Source: Phallusia fumigata
Taxonomy: Eukaryota; Chordata; Ascidiacea; Phlebobranchia; Ascidiidae
DNA length: 22,611 bases
NCBI GenBank assembly: GCA_008931825.1
Contig: QXVZ01005403.1
Coordinates: forward strand, 1-22,611
Direction of reading: 5' to 3'
Shown: positions 1 to 7,612 of the stretch, one piece after another
Numbering within the stretch: the stretch's first letter is position 1
How the letters are laid out: each line of letters begins with the position of its first letter
Made by a program: the position numbers and the translations under genes
Notes under the pieces: model-generated
Databases searched by the model: none
What the model was told of the DNA's origin: nothing
What the model saw: only the letters and a program-made list of their open reading frames with translations

Positions 1-140
1 ACACAAAGGCTAAAGATAGTTCGATAAAAGCCTCTAATTATTGTTGCAAACATTACGCGTTATATTTTTCGCTTTACTGATCAAATTTACTTGACAATGG
101 CACAGATCATATTAGTAAGAAAAAAAATTAAAAGCTGAAA

Positions 141-326
141 TCATTGGTTCTCAAGCAGGAGGAATCTGATTGAAAATGTAATTTGTCAAAAAGTTTAATA
201 ATCGCAAAACCTTAATTTCTCTTCTTAATGTACTGGCAAAATACTAATTACGGAGTAAATTTGCTGTGGGGGATTATAGCTTAAAACGGTTAAATGGTTC
301 ATGGAATAGACAAGGGTCGACAACGA
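141..326. mobile_element. hAT-like MITE family R1, copy 1
   Basis: About 190 bp beginning with an imperfect TIR (ATTGGTTCTCAA) and sharing blocks with three other copies: AAATGTAATTTgTCAAAA, ATCGCAA..., a block ending TAAATTTGC, and a block of the type TTTTAgc...AAAA. Ends in the degenerate TIR. It lies in the ELK intron downstream of exon 6. No ORF, so non-autonomous. Confidence 0.6.
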
Positions 327-392
327 CAAGTTTTAAACCGCTACATTTAATCTAGTTAGCTCACTTTAACTTTTCGTTTCAGCAAAACCAAC

Positions 393-563
393 CTGGACAG
401 CTGCGTAGTATGGAACAATGGAAGTGACGTAGATGGTAACCAGGACAACGAACCAGTCCCAGATTGTCTTCGCTGTGCCGAAGTGAAGAATTGTGAGGGG
501 TGATTGGAGGGTTGTGGCCACTTTGTATTCCGGCACTGTGCTCTTTCGTCGACCAAACATCCT
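393..563 (-). CDS. Elk (KCNH3/4/8-like): ELK exon 6 (pre-S1 and S1 transmembrane segment)
   Basis: Phase-0 exon from acceptor CCATTTCAG. It encodes [17 protein letters not shown], then [14 protein letters not shown] and the S1 helix [25 protein letters not shown] and ILH...K..WDW are fixed landmarks before and at S1 in all KCNH channels. The 3' end is the weak point: donor CAG|GTTGGT gives an end at 393 (57 codons), while an alternative GTTAAA donor would end at 371. The better-looking GTGAGC at about 364 lies behind an in-frame TAA and cannot be used. The ATG at 560 is internal, not a start. Confidence 0.88.
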
Positions 564-3500
564 CTGAAATGGAAAAGAACATAAATTTTTATCATAAAAA
601 CATTGACCTTTGCAAGTTAGACCATTTAATATTATTACTCAAAACATTCACTTAATAAAAAACATAACTGCCAGAGAGCTTGTATGTAGTGAATACAATG
701 TTTTGCAAATTTTCAACAATCGCTGTTGTCATCATCAGTGCGTAATGACGAGAAGCTTAAAAACGTGCGTTTTATACAAAAGTGAGATTAAAGGGAAAAC
801 GAGCCGCAAAACATTGATTGTCTAGAGCACGCCTGAGGTGGGGTTTGAACCCATGACCTAACGACTATTCAACACAAACCTTAGTAATAGCGTGAAATAT
901 TCCTTTCTTCTTTTTCTGCTCCAGGTTTTCGGAGAGATTATAGAGGACTGCTCGACTCCGACGTCTCTGGTTCAATTTATCGAAAGTTGGCATTTGCGGA
1001 GAATCCAGCGAACTGGTTGAACCTGGCGAGTATAAAAGCGTTTAGCCGGAGAAAGGCACGCTGCTGCTGGGTTCGAATCCCACTGCAGGTTAGATTTTTA
1101 TCTAGTATTTGCATTGCTGCATAGAAAATACTTGGAAGGCCGACTGTGATTCGGTTTAACGACTCTTGCAGGCCTGGCGCACTGTGATTCATATATGAGT
1201 GTGCCTTTGAAGTGTAACGCTATATACGGTTGATAAGCAAGGCATTAAACAAAAATGGCGTAGGATTTAAACACAGAGCTTTGGATTTGTTTCGTTTAGT
1301 TTTTATGCCCGCGGAACAACGCTCACAAACAGTCCACCGTCGAGCTACCTGCCTCATTGCAGTTATGCTGGATCAGTTTTTTTTCGATTTTTAGAAATTG
1401 GTGACTTTAATTTGTGTCAATCCATCGGGTTCCACTGGGTTGGAGTAATGCCGCTTAAGTTTATTGCTCAGAGAAACACAAGTGACCGAGATAGGATTAG
1501 AACCAACAACCTTGCGAGTACAAGGCAGTCGCGCTAACCACTCGGCCATCTTGGATTATTCCGTGATTTAATCCAATATCCCATGTTACAAATTATTTAC
1601 ACGTGGCACAAGAATGCGATGCAGCCGTCATTCATAAAGTGAATAGTAAACATAGCGAGGCAAAAATAGATTCTTTATCATTCAACCCCTAGTAAGCAAT
1701 ATTGAAAAAATACAAGGTTGAAGTCCTGATGAAAAATAACCCAACACGAACATTGCACCCTTGGGCAGCTATTCGAGACTTGGTTTGTAATTTTTTACCT
1801 GGTCCCTGATTTGACGTGGTTTCATTGGAACTGTCACTGGCGTCGTCGTCGTAACCAGTGACGTCTTTGTGTGAGACAAGAAACATTACTACGTCATTGG
1901 TTCCGTTTTTGATCGGCACAATGTCCAGTAAGCATAGAAACGATTCACCTGGTATAAAAACAATGTTTCGAGTTATACGAACATTATGGCTTCTAGTTTT
2001 TTTTTTGTTCTGTTTCGTGCTGCCTCTACGTTTTGTTTTAAGTTCAAAATGATACTATTGGGTAAAATATTTTCTATCTTTGGACAAGCGCTATTTTCAT
2101 CATCAGGAAAGTTTGTTATATTGTCACAACACTGTATCACGTCCGACTGCAAGTTAATAACAAATCAATGGATTTCGACAGCAATGCATAGGGCTAGAAC
2201 AATCTCGACTTGGGTAAGGTTCGAACTCACGACGCCTGCAACTGACCGTTTTTCTTGTACATCGTGATTTCGGTTTTAAACTCCTCCTTCTGATGAAGAG
2301 CTTGGATGATCTGACGTTTCTCTACGTCACTGGTGCCTCTCCCGTACAGGAACTTGCATGAACAACATTGCTGCATCACCTGGAGATGAAGAAATAACTT
2401 GAAATCAAGCTGTTTAAGTCAGTGGAGGAATTGTATGAGTTAAGGGAGGAATTTCTACTTTATTATTAAGTTATTCACGATAAGTGAAGTATTTCTTTTA
2501 AGGTTGGCCAGTGGTTCCAAACTTTTTGATATTCTTGTCTACTAGGGAGGGAATTAAAAGTTCCAAAATAACCAAAGGGGTTAATGCATTTTTTACAGGT
2601 AATTTTTTGTGCATGTAAGTTTGCAAAATCTACAACCATTGACAAAACTTCATAAACTGATGTCCATTGGATTGTGAAGTTTAAAACAGAAAACGCAGTT
2701 GTGTGTCGGTGTCGTTAATTTGAGGCTACTAGCAAAGCTGCGATTTGGAGGCTAAGTTGTTGGTTTCTTTGCAAGTCAACACGTTTTGTGGATAAATAAC
2801 ATGCTGAATTGCAAAATTGTTTGTGGTAAAGAAAGTATTAGCGCCCGTAGTGAATGAATATGTTAGTTGTAGCGATAAAACAGGTGTAAAAGCCAGATAT
2901 CACACATTACGTCCAAACCGAGATTAAAAATACAAATCAGGAACAATATACAATCACAAAAACTTTGATTTCAACAAGTTAAGAATGAAACAAAGTGCTG
3001 AGTTAACCAACAGCTGTGTAATCGACCAAGGAAAAATGCTTGCACGTTCACAGCTTGACTTCGTTGGGCGTTGAAAGCTTCGACATAGAAGCATCTTGTT
3101 ACAACAAGAAGCCTTTGATTCGCAAAACGCACGCAGCTGTGTTATGCTTTGAGGTCTAACCAGCAAACACCCCAAGGGAATTGAATGGAAACCAAATGCA
3201 TTAAGCCCCATACGAAGGCTTTCAGCGGCCAATAGCAAGCTTTAATGGCCACGTCTCCGTAACGGAACGTTTCCTATAAAGGGAAATAGGAATGAGAAGC
3301 TAATAGCTGGGCGATTACGACATTGGCACATTGCGTTATGTTAAGTGCAGCTGGGCTGGCTGACGAAAGTATTTTTGGAAGCGGTTTTATGTTCGATGGA
3401 GCTACTCAAGTATAAGTGGTTAATTTGTGTCAATCAACTGTATTTCTCACTAAGTCCAATCACCCCCTTGGTATTTGGTGGCTTGTATGGAATTAAACCA

Positions 3501-4766
3501 GTGCTTAACGTATTCCCTTACAGGTATAGCGTACACTTTGAAATCACCAACTAGTTCTCGTAACCCCTTTTGTATTTTCCATAAAGTAACTATTGTTCCC
3601 ATGTTTATATAACAAACAATGTAGTTTGGACGTTATAGATCCAATGTTGCATTTATATATTTGACCCTAATGATTTAGTATTCTTTTACTCCTCAGAAAC
3701 AGATCTTGTGTCCCTTTTAGGTTAAAAGCCCTGAACTAGACTATAGACTGAAGGCAATATAACTATGGCACCTGGGAAATTTGAAGTTGTAACAAAATGT
3801 CCCTCCATCTGTTCTGAGCTTCTGTTGGTTGGTTTATTGTTTGTTTATTTGTTTATTTTAAACCGCTGGGGGCAGTAGCAAGTGAGTTTACCAACGTGCC
3901 ACTTTTAGTGACGCAATTCTGGTAATGATTTTTGACGGCTAGAAACTTGGTGACTTTAATTTGATTTCATTTGGTCATTTTGGATTAATGCAGTGCCACT
4001 CAAAATGTGTACACTTAGAATTTATTCAAAAAATTAGTGATTTAACACTAAACCTTATGCAGGTATTTAAATCAACTGTTCAAGAAATACGAATACATCC
4101 AATTCTGTATTCGTAGAGCAATTGAATGTAGGCAATGTGTATTTTGCCTTCTATCTAGTTACGACAAAACAGCAAGTTACCTGGGATCTCGGAAATCCGG
4201 TAAGTTCGCAGAATCCATCCGAGCAATAAAGAATGGGGAAAATCCCGGGAACCTGCGCACTTCCCAACAAAAAGTTGCTGTCTGAAAATTTACAAGTAGC
4301 AAATGTTTATCATTAAAAACTGATGTGCTAAAGTGCTTTGAAATGTAAGTTACGTCGTACAAGCTTTAAACCTTTGTGATGTAGAATATCATCACTGATC
4401 GAAGCTTATCACAATACGTCAGGGCTACAAAAGACGTTATAACTAGCAATAACTCATTCCACCACCAGTGATAAAGTCGAAACGTTTAATAAATAAAACA
4501 TGTCGCTTTTAAGAACTATTTGGTCCAGTATATTTTTGATAAGAATTATGAACAGATCCGTGTTTATCGTTCCTAAGAGTAAGATAATTTGCACTGCAAA
4601 AATCTAAATGCTGAGAATCTGAATACTTCATGTACTGGGTTTTAATGCATACCTTAATCGGTTGTAATCGAAAACAATTCACAAACTTACGTGTTCCATT
4701 AAATCTCGTGGCAATAGTGTCTAAGAACGTATTCTGGGGGGCTAGAAGGCCCTTTCGTCGCGCCAT
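393..4766 (-). CDS. Elk (KCNH3/4/8-like): ELK-type voltage-gated K+ channel (KCNH3/4/8 group), 5' part, six exons, partial at left edge
   Basis: Joined exons 4766-4691, 4281-4181, 2379-2247, 1948-1799, 1022-880 and 563-393 (minus strand) read without a break for about 258 residues. Every intron has GT/AG ends and the phases match (1, 0, 1, 1, 0). The product begins with the eag-domain cap ([18 protein letters not shown]), continues through the PAS domain ([49 protein letters not shown]) and the [15 protein letters not shown] linker, and ends in S1 ([14 protein letters not shown] then a hydrophobic helix). The PIKN...LFLVSHKD signature and the RRRSRAVLY linker are typical of the ELK subfamily rather than EAG or ERG; that is family knowledge recalled, not searched. 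Known role of the family: tetrameric plasma-membrane K+ channels setting subthreshold excitability, with the PAS domain modulating gating. S2-S6, pore and cyclic-nucleotide-homology domain lie outside the window to the left. Vertebrates have three ELK paralogues; which one this matches cannot be decided here. Confidence 0.93.
640..745 (-). mobile_element. Repeat family R6 (CTGATGATGAC...GAAA type), copy 1, ELK intron 5
   Basis: Read on the minus strand: CACTGATGATGACAACAGCG, ATTGTTGAAAATTTGCAAAA, TATTCACTACATACAAGC, TCTCTGGCAGTTATGTTTTT. Same order as 7527-7610. No coding content. Confidence 0.65.
838..879 (-). mobile_element. tRNA-like B-box sequence next to ELK exon 5 donor
   Basis: Minus strand GTTAGGTCATGGGTTCAAAC then CCCACCTCAGGCGTG; GGGTTCAAACCC is a good B box. 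It lies 27-38 nt inside the intron from the donor at 879. Confidence 0.45.
880..1022 (-). CDS. Elk (KCNH3/4/8-like): ELK exon 5 (linker between PAS and S1)
   Basis: 143-bp exon encoding a Ser/Pro-rich start ([18 protein letters not shown]), then [17 protein letters not shown], a lysine cluster (KKKK) and GIFHAITK. The RRRSRAVLY...L segment is the conserved ELK linker motif. The acceptor at 1023-1024 (CTCGCCAG) was chosen because it alone keeps phase with exon 4 (split Gly codon); a nearer CAG at the arginine run would give the wrong phase. Donor AAG|GTTTGT follows 880. Both flanks abut tRNA-like repeats: one B-box at 841-852, another at about 1069-1081. Confidence 0.87.
1022..1120 (+). mobile_element. 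tRNA-derived SINE-like sequence touching ELK exon 5 acceptor
   Basis: CTGCTGGGTTCGAATCCCAC (B box) followed by TGCAGGTTAGATTTTTAT; an A-box-like TGGCGAG lies at about 1024. The same B box and GCAGGTTAGAT tail occur on the minus strand at 13505-13545. The 5' boundary appears to fall on the exon 5 splice acceptor. Confidence 0.5.
1320..1556 (-). mobile_element. SINE family R7 with tRNA-like head, ELK intron 4
   Basis: On the minus strand a tRNA-like head runs from about 1552 to 1480: GGCCGAGTGGTTAGCGCGAC (A-box-like), an imperfect anticodon stem CCTTG/CAAGG with a 6-base loop, and GGTTCTAATCC (B box). The body follows down to 1320 and is shared with 9017-9190 (CAGTCCACCGTCGAGCTACC, TGCCTCATTGCAGTTA). 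The short anticodon loop and mismatched T stem argue against a functional tRNA. Confidence 0.68.
1799..1948 (-). CDS. Elk (KCNH3/4/8-like): ELK exon 4 (end of PAS / PAC strand and acidic linker)
   Basis: 150-bp exon, acceptor TATACCAG before 1948 and donor CAG|GTAAAA after 1799. It encodes [31 protein letters not shown] and then an acidic, Ser/Asn-rich linker ([18 protein letters not shown]). The first part is the last PAS beta strands; VPIKN and LFLVSHKD are ELK-like. The linker is not conserved in families I remember and could be lineage-specific. An ATG-initiated ORF from 1919 exists but starts inside this exon and is not a separate gene. Confidence 0.92.
2185..2246 (-). mobile_element. 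tRNA-like SINE head abutting ELK exon 3 donor
   Basis: Minus strand GGTCAGTTGCAGGCGTCGTG, AGTTCGAACCTTACCC, AAGTCGAGATTGTTCTAGCC. The sequence reads like the 3' half of a tRNA followed by a SINE body, and the GT of the exon 3 donor lies in its first bases. Confidence 0.5.
2247..2379 (-). CDS. Elk (KCNH3/4/8-like): ELK exon 3 (PAS domain, second part)
   Basis: 133-bp exon with acceptor TTCATCTCCAG before 2379 and donor ACG|GTCAGT after 2247. It encodes [20 protein letters not shown], then [18 protein letters not shown] and TMYKKN; the VMQ..C.C.FLYG.DTS pattern is diagnostic of KCNH PAS domains. The donor has a C at +3 and is nearly touching a tRNA-like repeat (B-box-like sequence at about 2218-2230), so this junction is worth noting. 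Phase 1 exit; with exon 4 the split codon gives Gly (KKNG). Confidence 0.93.
2413..2545. mobile_element. Interspersed repeat family R5, copy in ELK intron 2
   Basis: CAGTGGAGGAATTGTATGAG, TTAAGGGAGGAATTTCTACT, AAGTTATTCACGATAAGTG and CCAGTGGTTCCAAACTTTTT occur in the same order in the FKBP intron at 18236-18357 and 19138-19255. The latter two belong to the tandem FKBP copies and so count as one insertion. Confidence 0.65.
3530..3735. mobile_element. Interspersed repeat family R2, copy 1 (ELK intron 2)
   Basis: Blocks TTTGAAATCACCAACTAGTT, ATTGTTCCCATGTTTATA, AACAAACAATGTAGTTTG and AGAAACAGATCTTGTGTCCC recur at 5548-5775 and 9988-10150. No coding capacity; likely a degenerate non-autonomous transposon. 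Confidence 0.6.
4181..4281 (-). CDS. Elk (KCNH3/4/8-like): ELK exon 2 (PAS domain, first part)
   Basis: 101-bp exon with acceptor TTTTCAG before 4281 and donor CAG|GTAACT after 4181. It encodes [19 protein letters not shown] followed by [14 protein letters not shown], the central PAS strand/helix signature of eag-domain channels. It starts with two bases that complete the His codon from exon 1 and ends in phase 0. The reading frame shown by the longest ORF here (beginning about 4362) is a shadow in another frame. Confidence 0.94.
4691..4766 (-). CDS. Elk (KCNH3/4/8-like): ELK exon 1 (start codon, eag-domain cap)
   Basis: ATG at 4766-4764 begins [18 protein letters not shown]..., which matches the very conserved KCNH N-terminus, so the start is secure. 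The 76-bp exon ends in phase 1 at a consensus GTAAGT donor (4690-4685). The split codon becomes His with exon 2, restoring the FNGTHSNF stretch of the family. A strong 3' splice acceptor lies 16 nt upstream of the ATG. Confidence 0.95.
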
Positions 4767-4767
4767 G

Positions 4768-4800
4768 TTGTTTCACGACAAGCTGCAAACAAAAAGAAAT
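4768..4800 (-). promoter_or_regulatory. 3' splice acceptor just upstream of the ELK start codon (trans-splice or 5'UTR intron)
   Basis: On the minus strand a pyrimidine-rich stretch TTTCTTTTTGTTTGCAG ends at 4783, leaving a 16-nt leader before the ATG at 4766. Tunicate mRNAs are often trans-spliced to a short spliced leader with very short 5'UTRs, which would fit. An ordinary 5'UTR intron is the alternative. No TATA box was seen upstream. Confidence 0.6.
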
Positions 4801-5547
4801 TTCACCATTGGATCGGGTCTCGTATTAGTATGCAACGTAATGCAGTTAGGGTCCCTGACATAAAAGGCAAGGTCGCATAAAAATTGATGGTATTATGTAA
4901 CAGTAGGTCACAAAAGCGTAGATATTTATTACGCCATCTAGCGGTGGTGTTATTACTTTACCACTTTCATTTTCAGTTTTTTTTTTCATTGTGCTTTTAG
5001 ACCAGGGTGAAAAAGACAATGTTACAATTTGACTTTAGCATTGCAGGTGTTGTATAAACATTGAGGTTGATGGTTACAGTTTAATTGACATAAAGCAAAA
5101 AGCGTAAACTTCAAATCGGGCTAAATTTTGCTTCACGTCCAAGAACTGTATTATACATTGTCCGCAATGATTGTAATGGGACAAGACATTAAAGAATACT
5201 ACAGTCCACAGGAGAATGCAAAAATTTAAGTTGAACCCACACTGCGTTAGTGTTGAAAAGCAAAAGATCGTATAAGAGCAAAAAAATCCCTAACAATCAC
5301 CAAAACAGACTTGATTATTTGTAACAACGTGCTTATTGCACTGCGTCCAGCCAATGAAAATGCGATTTTTTTTGTTTTTAATAATTGAGAAATTTAAACT
5401 AACTTTAAACTGACAATACCTGTATCCTAGTATACCTTGGTGCATCATGTACCTAATTTTAAAACCATTTAGGGATTCTGAGCTCAGATAACAAACCCAA
5501 ATGCTGTGAAAACCAACCAATGTTTTCACGTTCAACTACGACAGTGA
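4785..5547. other. ELK upstream region, no gene seen
   Basis: AT-rich sequence containing the CTCF-like motif near 4931-4944 and a poly-T tract near 4978-4987. No TATA box, no coding exon and no repeat that recurs in the window. Confidence 0.6.
4931..4944 (-). promoter_or_regulatory. CTCF-like motif upstream of ELK
   Basis: Minus strand CCGCTAGATGGCGT fits the bilaterian CTCF core CCRSYAGRKGGCRS at 13 of 14 positions. It is about 165 bp upstream of the ELK ATG. It could equally be a chance match or part of a repeat. Confidence 0.3.
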
Positions 5548-5775
5548 ATCTCAACCTTTTCTCATGTCAGTGTCCCATTTGAAATCAGCAACCGGTTCGG
5601 TTGAATCTATTTTATTGAGGCCGTTGTTGTCAATAAACAAAAATCGCAAACCACCAACCAGTTCTTGAACCCTATTTGAAATTTGCAAAAAGTGATTATT
5701 GTTGTTATATTCAAAAAACAAAACCACACTAGAAACAGATCCCGTATCCCTTAGGGGTTATAAACCTCTGTACTT
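5548..5775. mobile_element. Interspersed repeat family R2, copy 2
   Basis: Begins near GTGAATCTCAACCTTTTCTC (a hAT-like terminus), then TTTGAAATCAGCAACC, ACCACCAACCAGTTCTTGAA and GAAACAGATCCCGTATCCCT. Shares the same order of blocks as the other two copies. Confidence 0.58.
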
Positions 5776-5890
5776 CATACAGTAGATACGAAGCTGTTAG
5801 GATTATCACTCTATCTCGAATCTGTAATGTGACGGATTCGGGTCGTCCGGACCACTGGGGAATACTCAGGCGATAATCAATCCTCTACGG

Positions 5891-6096
5891 CAGTGGTTCT
5901 TGGGAGGAATTCGGTATTTGCAAAGGGGATTTTTGTTTGAAATGTAATTTATCAAAAGTTGATACAACAGGCTTAAAATACTGATACAAACATACGATTT
6001 ACAAACTAAATTTGCAGTGGAGGATTTTAGAAACACTACAGCCGAAAATCCAGAGGCCAAAGGGTAAAAGGCATTAAACTTATGAGCAGGTGACCC
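5891..6096. mobile_element. hAT-like MITE family R1, copy 2
   Basis: Starts CAGTGGTTCTTGGGAGGAAT, has the GTTTGAAATGTAATTTATCA and ACTGATACAAACATACGATT blocks, and ends near GAGCAGGTGACC. The CAGTGGTTCTyAA-type terminus is typical of hAT non-autonomous elements. Intergenic. Confidence 0.62.
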
Positions 6097-6099
6097 TAC

Positions 6100-6889
6100 A
6101 GACACTTATTAATATTTATCAGCGAGATAATGAGATAGCAGCCGCATAATGAATGATACTTTGGCCAGATGGCAGCGCAAAGACCCACAGAAAAACTGGC
6201 ACACGGCTTAAGTGCTTAAAACATTGAATATTAAATCAGGCAAAACCCTTTTAAGTCGCGTTTGATCAGGGTTTTGTTGTGTTACAATGCTGTGGCATTG
6301 TTTTCAGCTCAAATAAATTGCAATTAAAATATGCCCCTAGCCAGGTCAATATGTGTTTGTGACTTTTTTAGCAGTCAAGTGAGATCACCTATTTAAATTA
6401 GTCAAAATCACAACTTTGCAAGTTGCAAGATAAATTTCTCTTAATCAAACGAAAAGGAACTCTTTCAAAAAATTCTTGAACAACAAATTTAAAATAAAAT
6501 CTCCAAACGCAAGAATTTATGAATTTTTACGCTTTGGGTTTTACACGAAAAGCAATTGACTTTGGATATCATAATAAAATTTGGGTTATTTTACCAAACG
6601 CCAATTAGATAAAGCCAACTTGATTCAATTGAGTTGGGGGATTTTGGATTTTAAATCCCACATTCATTCGTGTTTTCCGCAAATTGGGATCCTTGATTGC
6701 AATGAGTCAAATTGAAAGTTGGTTTTCCGTTACGTCCTGCGTCATCTGATTGCGAAATTCCGCGCGCAAATCTTTTGTATTATTTATGTGATTGCGTCAA
6801 CGACGTGGCTGATTGAACAATGTTAAAGACCTTGTTTTGTTTCTCGCCAGTTCGCCTCTGTACTTACGGCAGACCTGAGCACAGTAAAC
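6100..6889. other. AT-rich intergenic stretch, no gene seen
   Basis: Holds an inverted pair CAAAACCC/GGGTTTTG (about 6241-6277) and several TTTGGGTT-like words between 6530 and 6590. No exon supported on either strand. Confidence 0.6.
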
Positions 6890-7222
6890 ATCCCGGCTAT
6901 TCACGGCCCTTCTGTGACTCTGACCAGCCCATTTAGGCCAATTTGGACTTAAATATATAATGAAGCTAAATATGCAATTTTTTTCAATATAAATGAACAT
7001 AATTGAACAAATAAATGTCATTTTTGTGAGATAAGATGCATTGCTTTATTGCTTAGCCATAACAAATACTCTTACCAGCTTGTTAAAAACAATGGTATTT
7101 GCTGCTTTTTTTAAAACAAAATGCAATTAATATTATGTAAAATTGAGTTAAAACGTTTGGCCTGGCCTTTCACAACATTTTCAATTTCTTATGAGGTCCC
7201 GTGAAAAATATAATTGCCCAGA
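6890..7222. mobile_element. Interspersed repeat family R3, copy 1
   Basis: About 330 bp aligned with 10720-11005. Shared blocks include GACTCTGACCAGCCCATTT, TTTATTGCTTAGCCA, ATACTCTTACCAGCTTG, TTGAGTTAAAACGTTTGG and AATATAATTGCCCA. The CGGCCC...CTCTGACyGGCCC start resembles many hAT-type MITEs. Confidence 0.65.
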
Positions 7223-7509
7223 CCTTCTGTTGAGAAATGAAAACATTTCAATGGAACGCTTTGACTTTTTACAAAGGTCAAAACTACCACCGCGTATGTA
7301 ACCTTTACATAAGGTTCGATACGTACGAGGCTTCTCTGCTTGTTCAAACCACTCTCTTAATACAAAAGCCCCCCCTTCTTTTCCAACGAGAGGCAAAAAG
7401 GGTAAATATTTTCATTATATTTTATTAGAAAGGTTACAGAGAAATTTTTTTTAGCCTTCGCCCAAGCAACGATTGAGTTATTGCATCAAACCCAAATATT
7501 TTTGAATGT

Positions 7510-7612
7510 GTAACGCAAGGTTTTAACAATGATGACAACAGCGATTGTCGAAAAGTTTGCAATAAAAAGTATTCACTATACACAAGCTCTCCGGCAGTTA
7601 TGTTTTTAATTA
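7510..7612 (+). mobile_element. Repeat family R6, copy 2
   Basis: GATGACAACAGCGATTGTCG, AAAAGTTTGCAAT, TATTCACTATACACAAGC and TCTCCGGCAGTTATGTTTTT. Aligns over ~100 bp with copy 1 in reverse. Confidence 0.65.

Noticed and set aside
366-560. Start codon at 560 for a 64-residue protein
   Set aside because: The Met is internal to ELK exon 6; an acceptor just upstream and phase-0 continuity with exon 5 show it is not an initiator.
961-1022. Acceptor CAG directly before the RRRSR codons (about 970) as start of ELK exon 5
   Set aside because: It gives phase 0 whereas exon 4 exits in phase 1; the acceptor at 1023-1024 restores the frame.
1480-1556. Functional tRNA gene
   Set aside because: Anticodon loop is 6 bases and the T stem is mismatched; a SINE body follows directly.
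3345-3554. Plus-strand ORF in ELK intron 2
   Set aside because: Overlaps repeat family R2 at its end, lacks domain resemblance and is not conserved in the other R2 copies.
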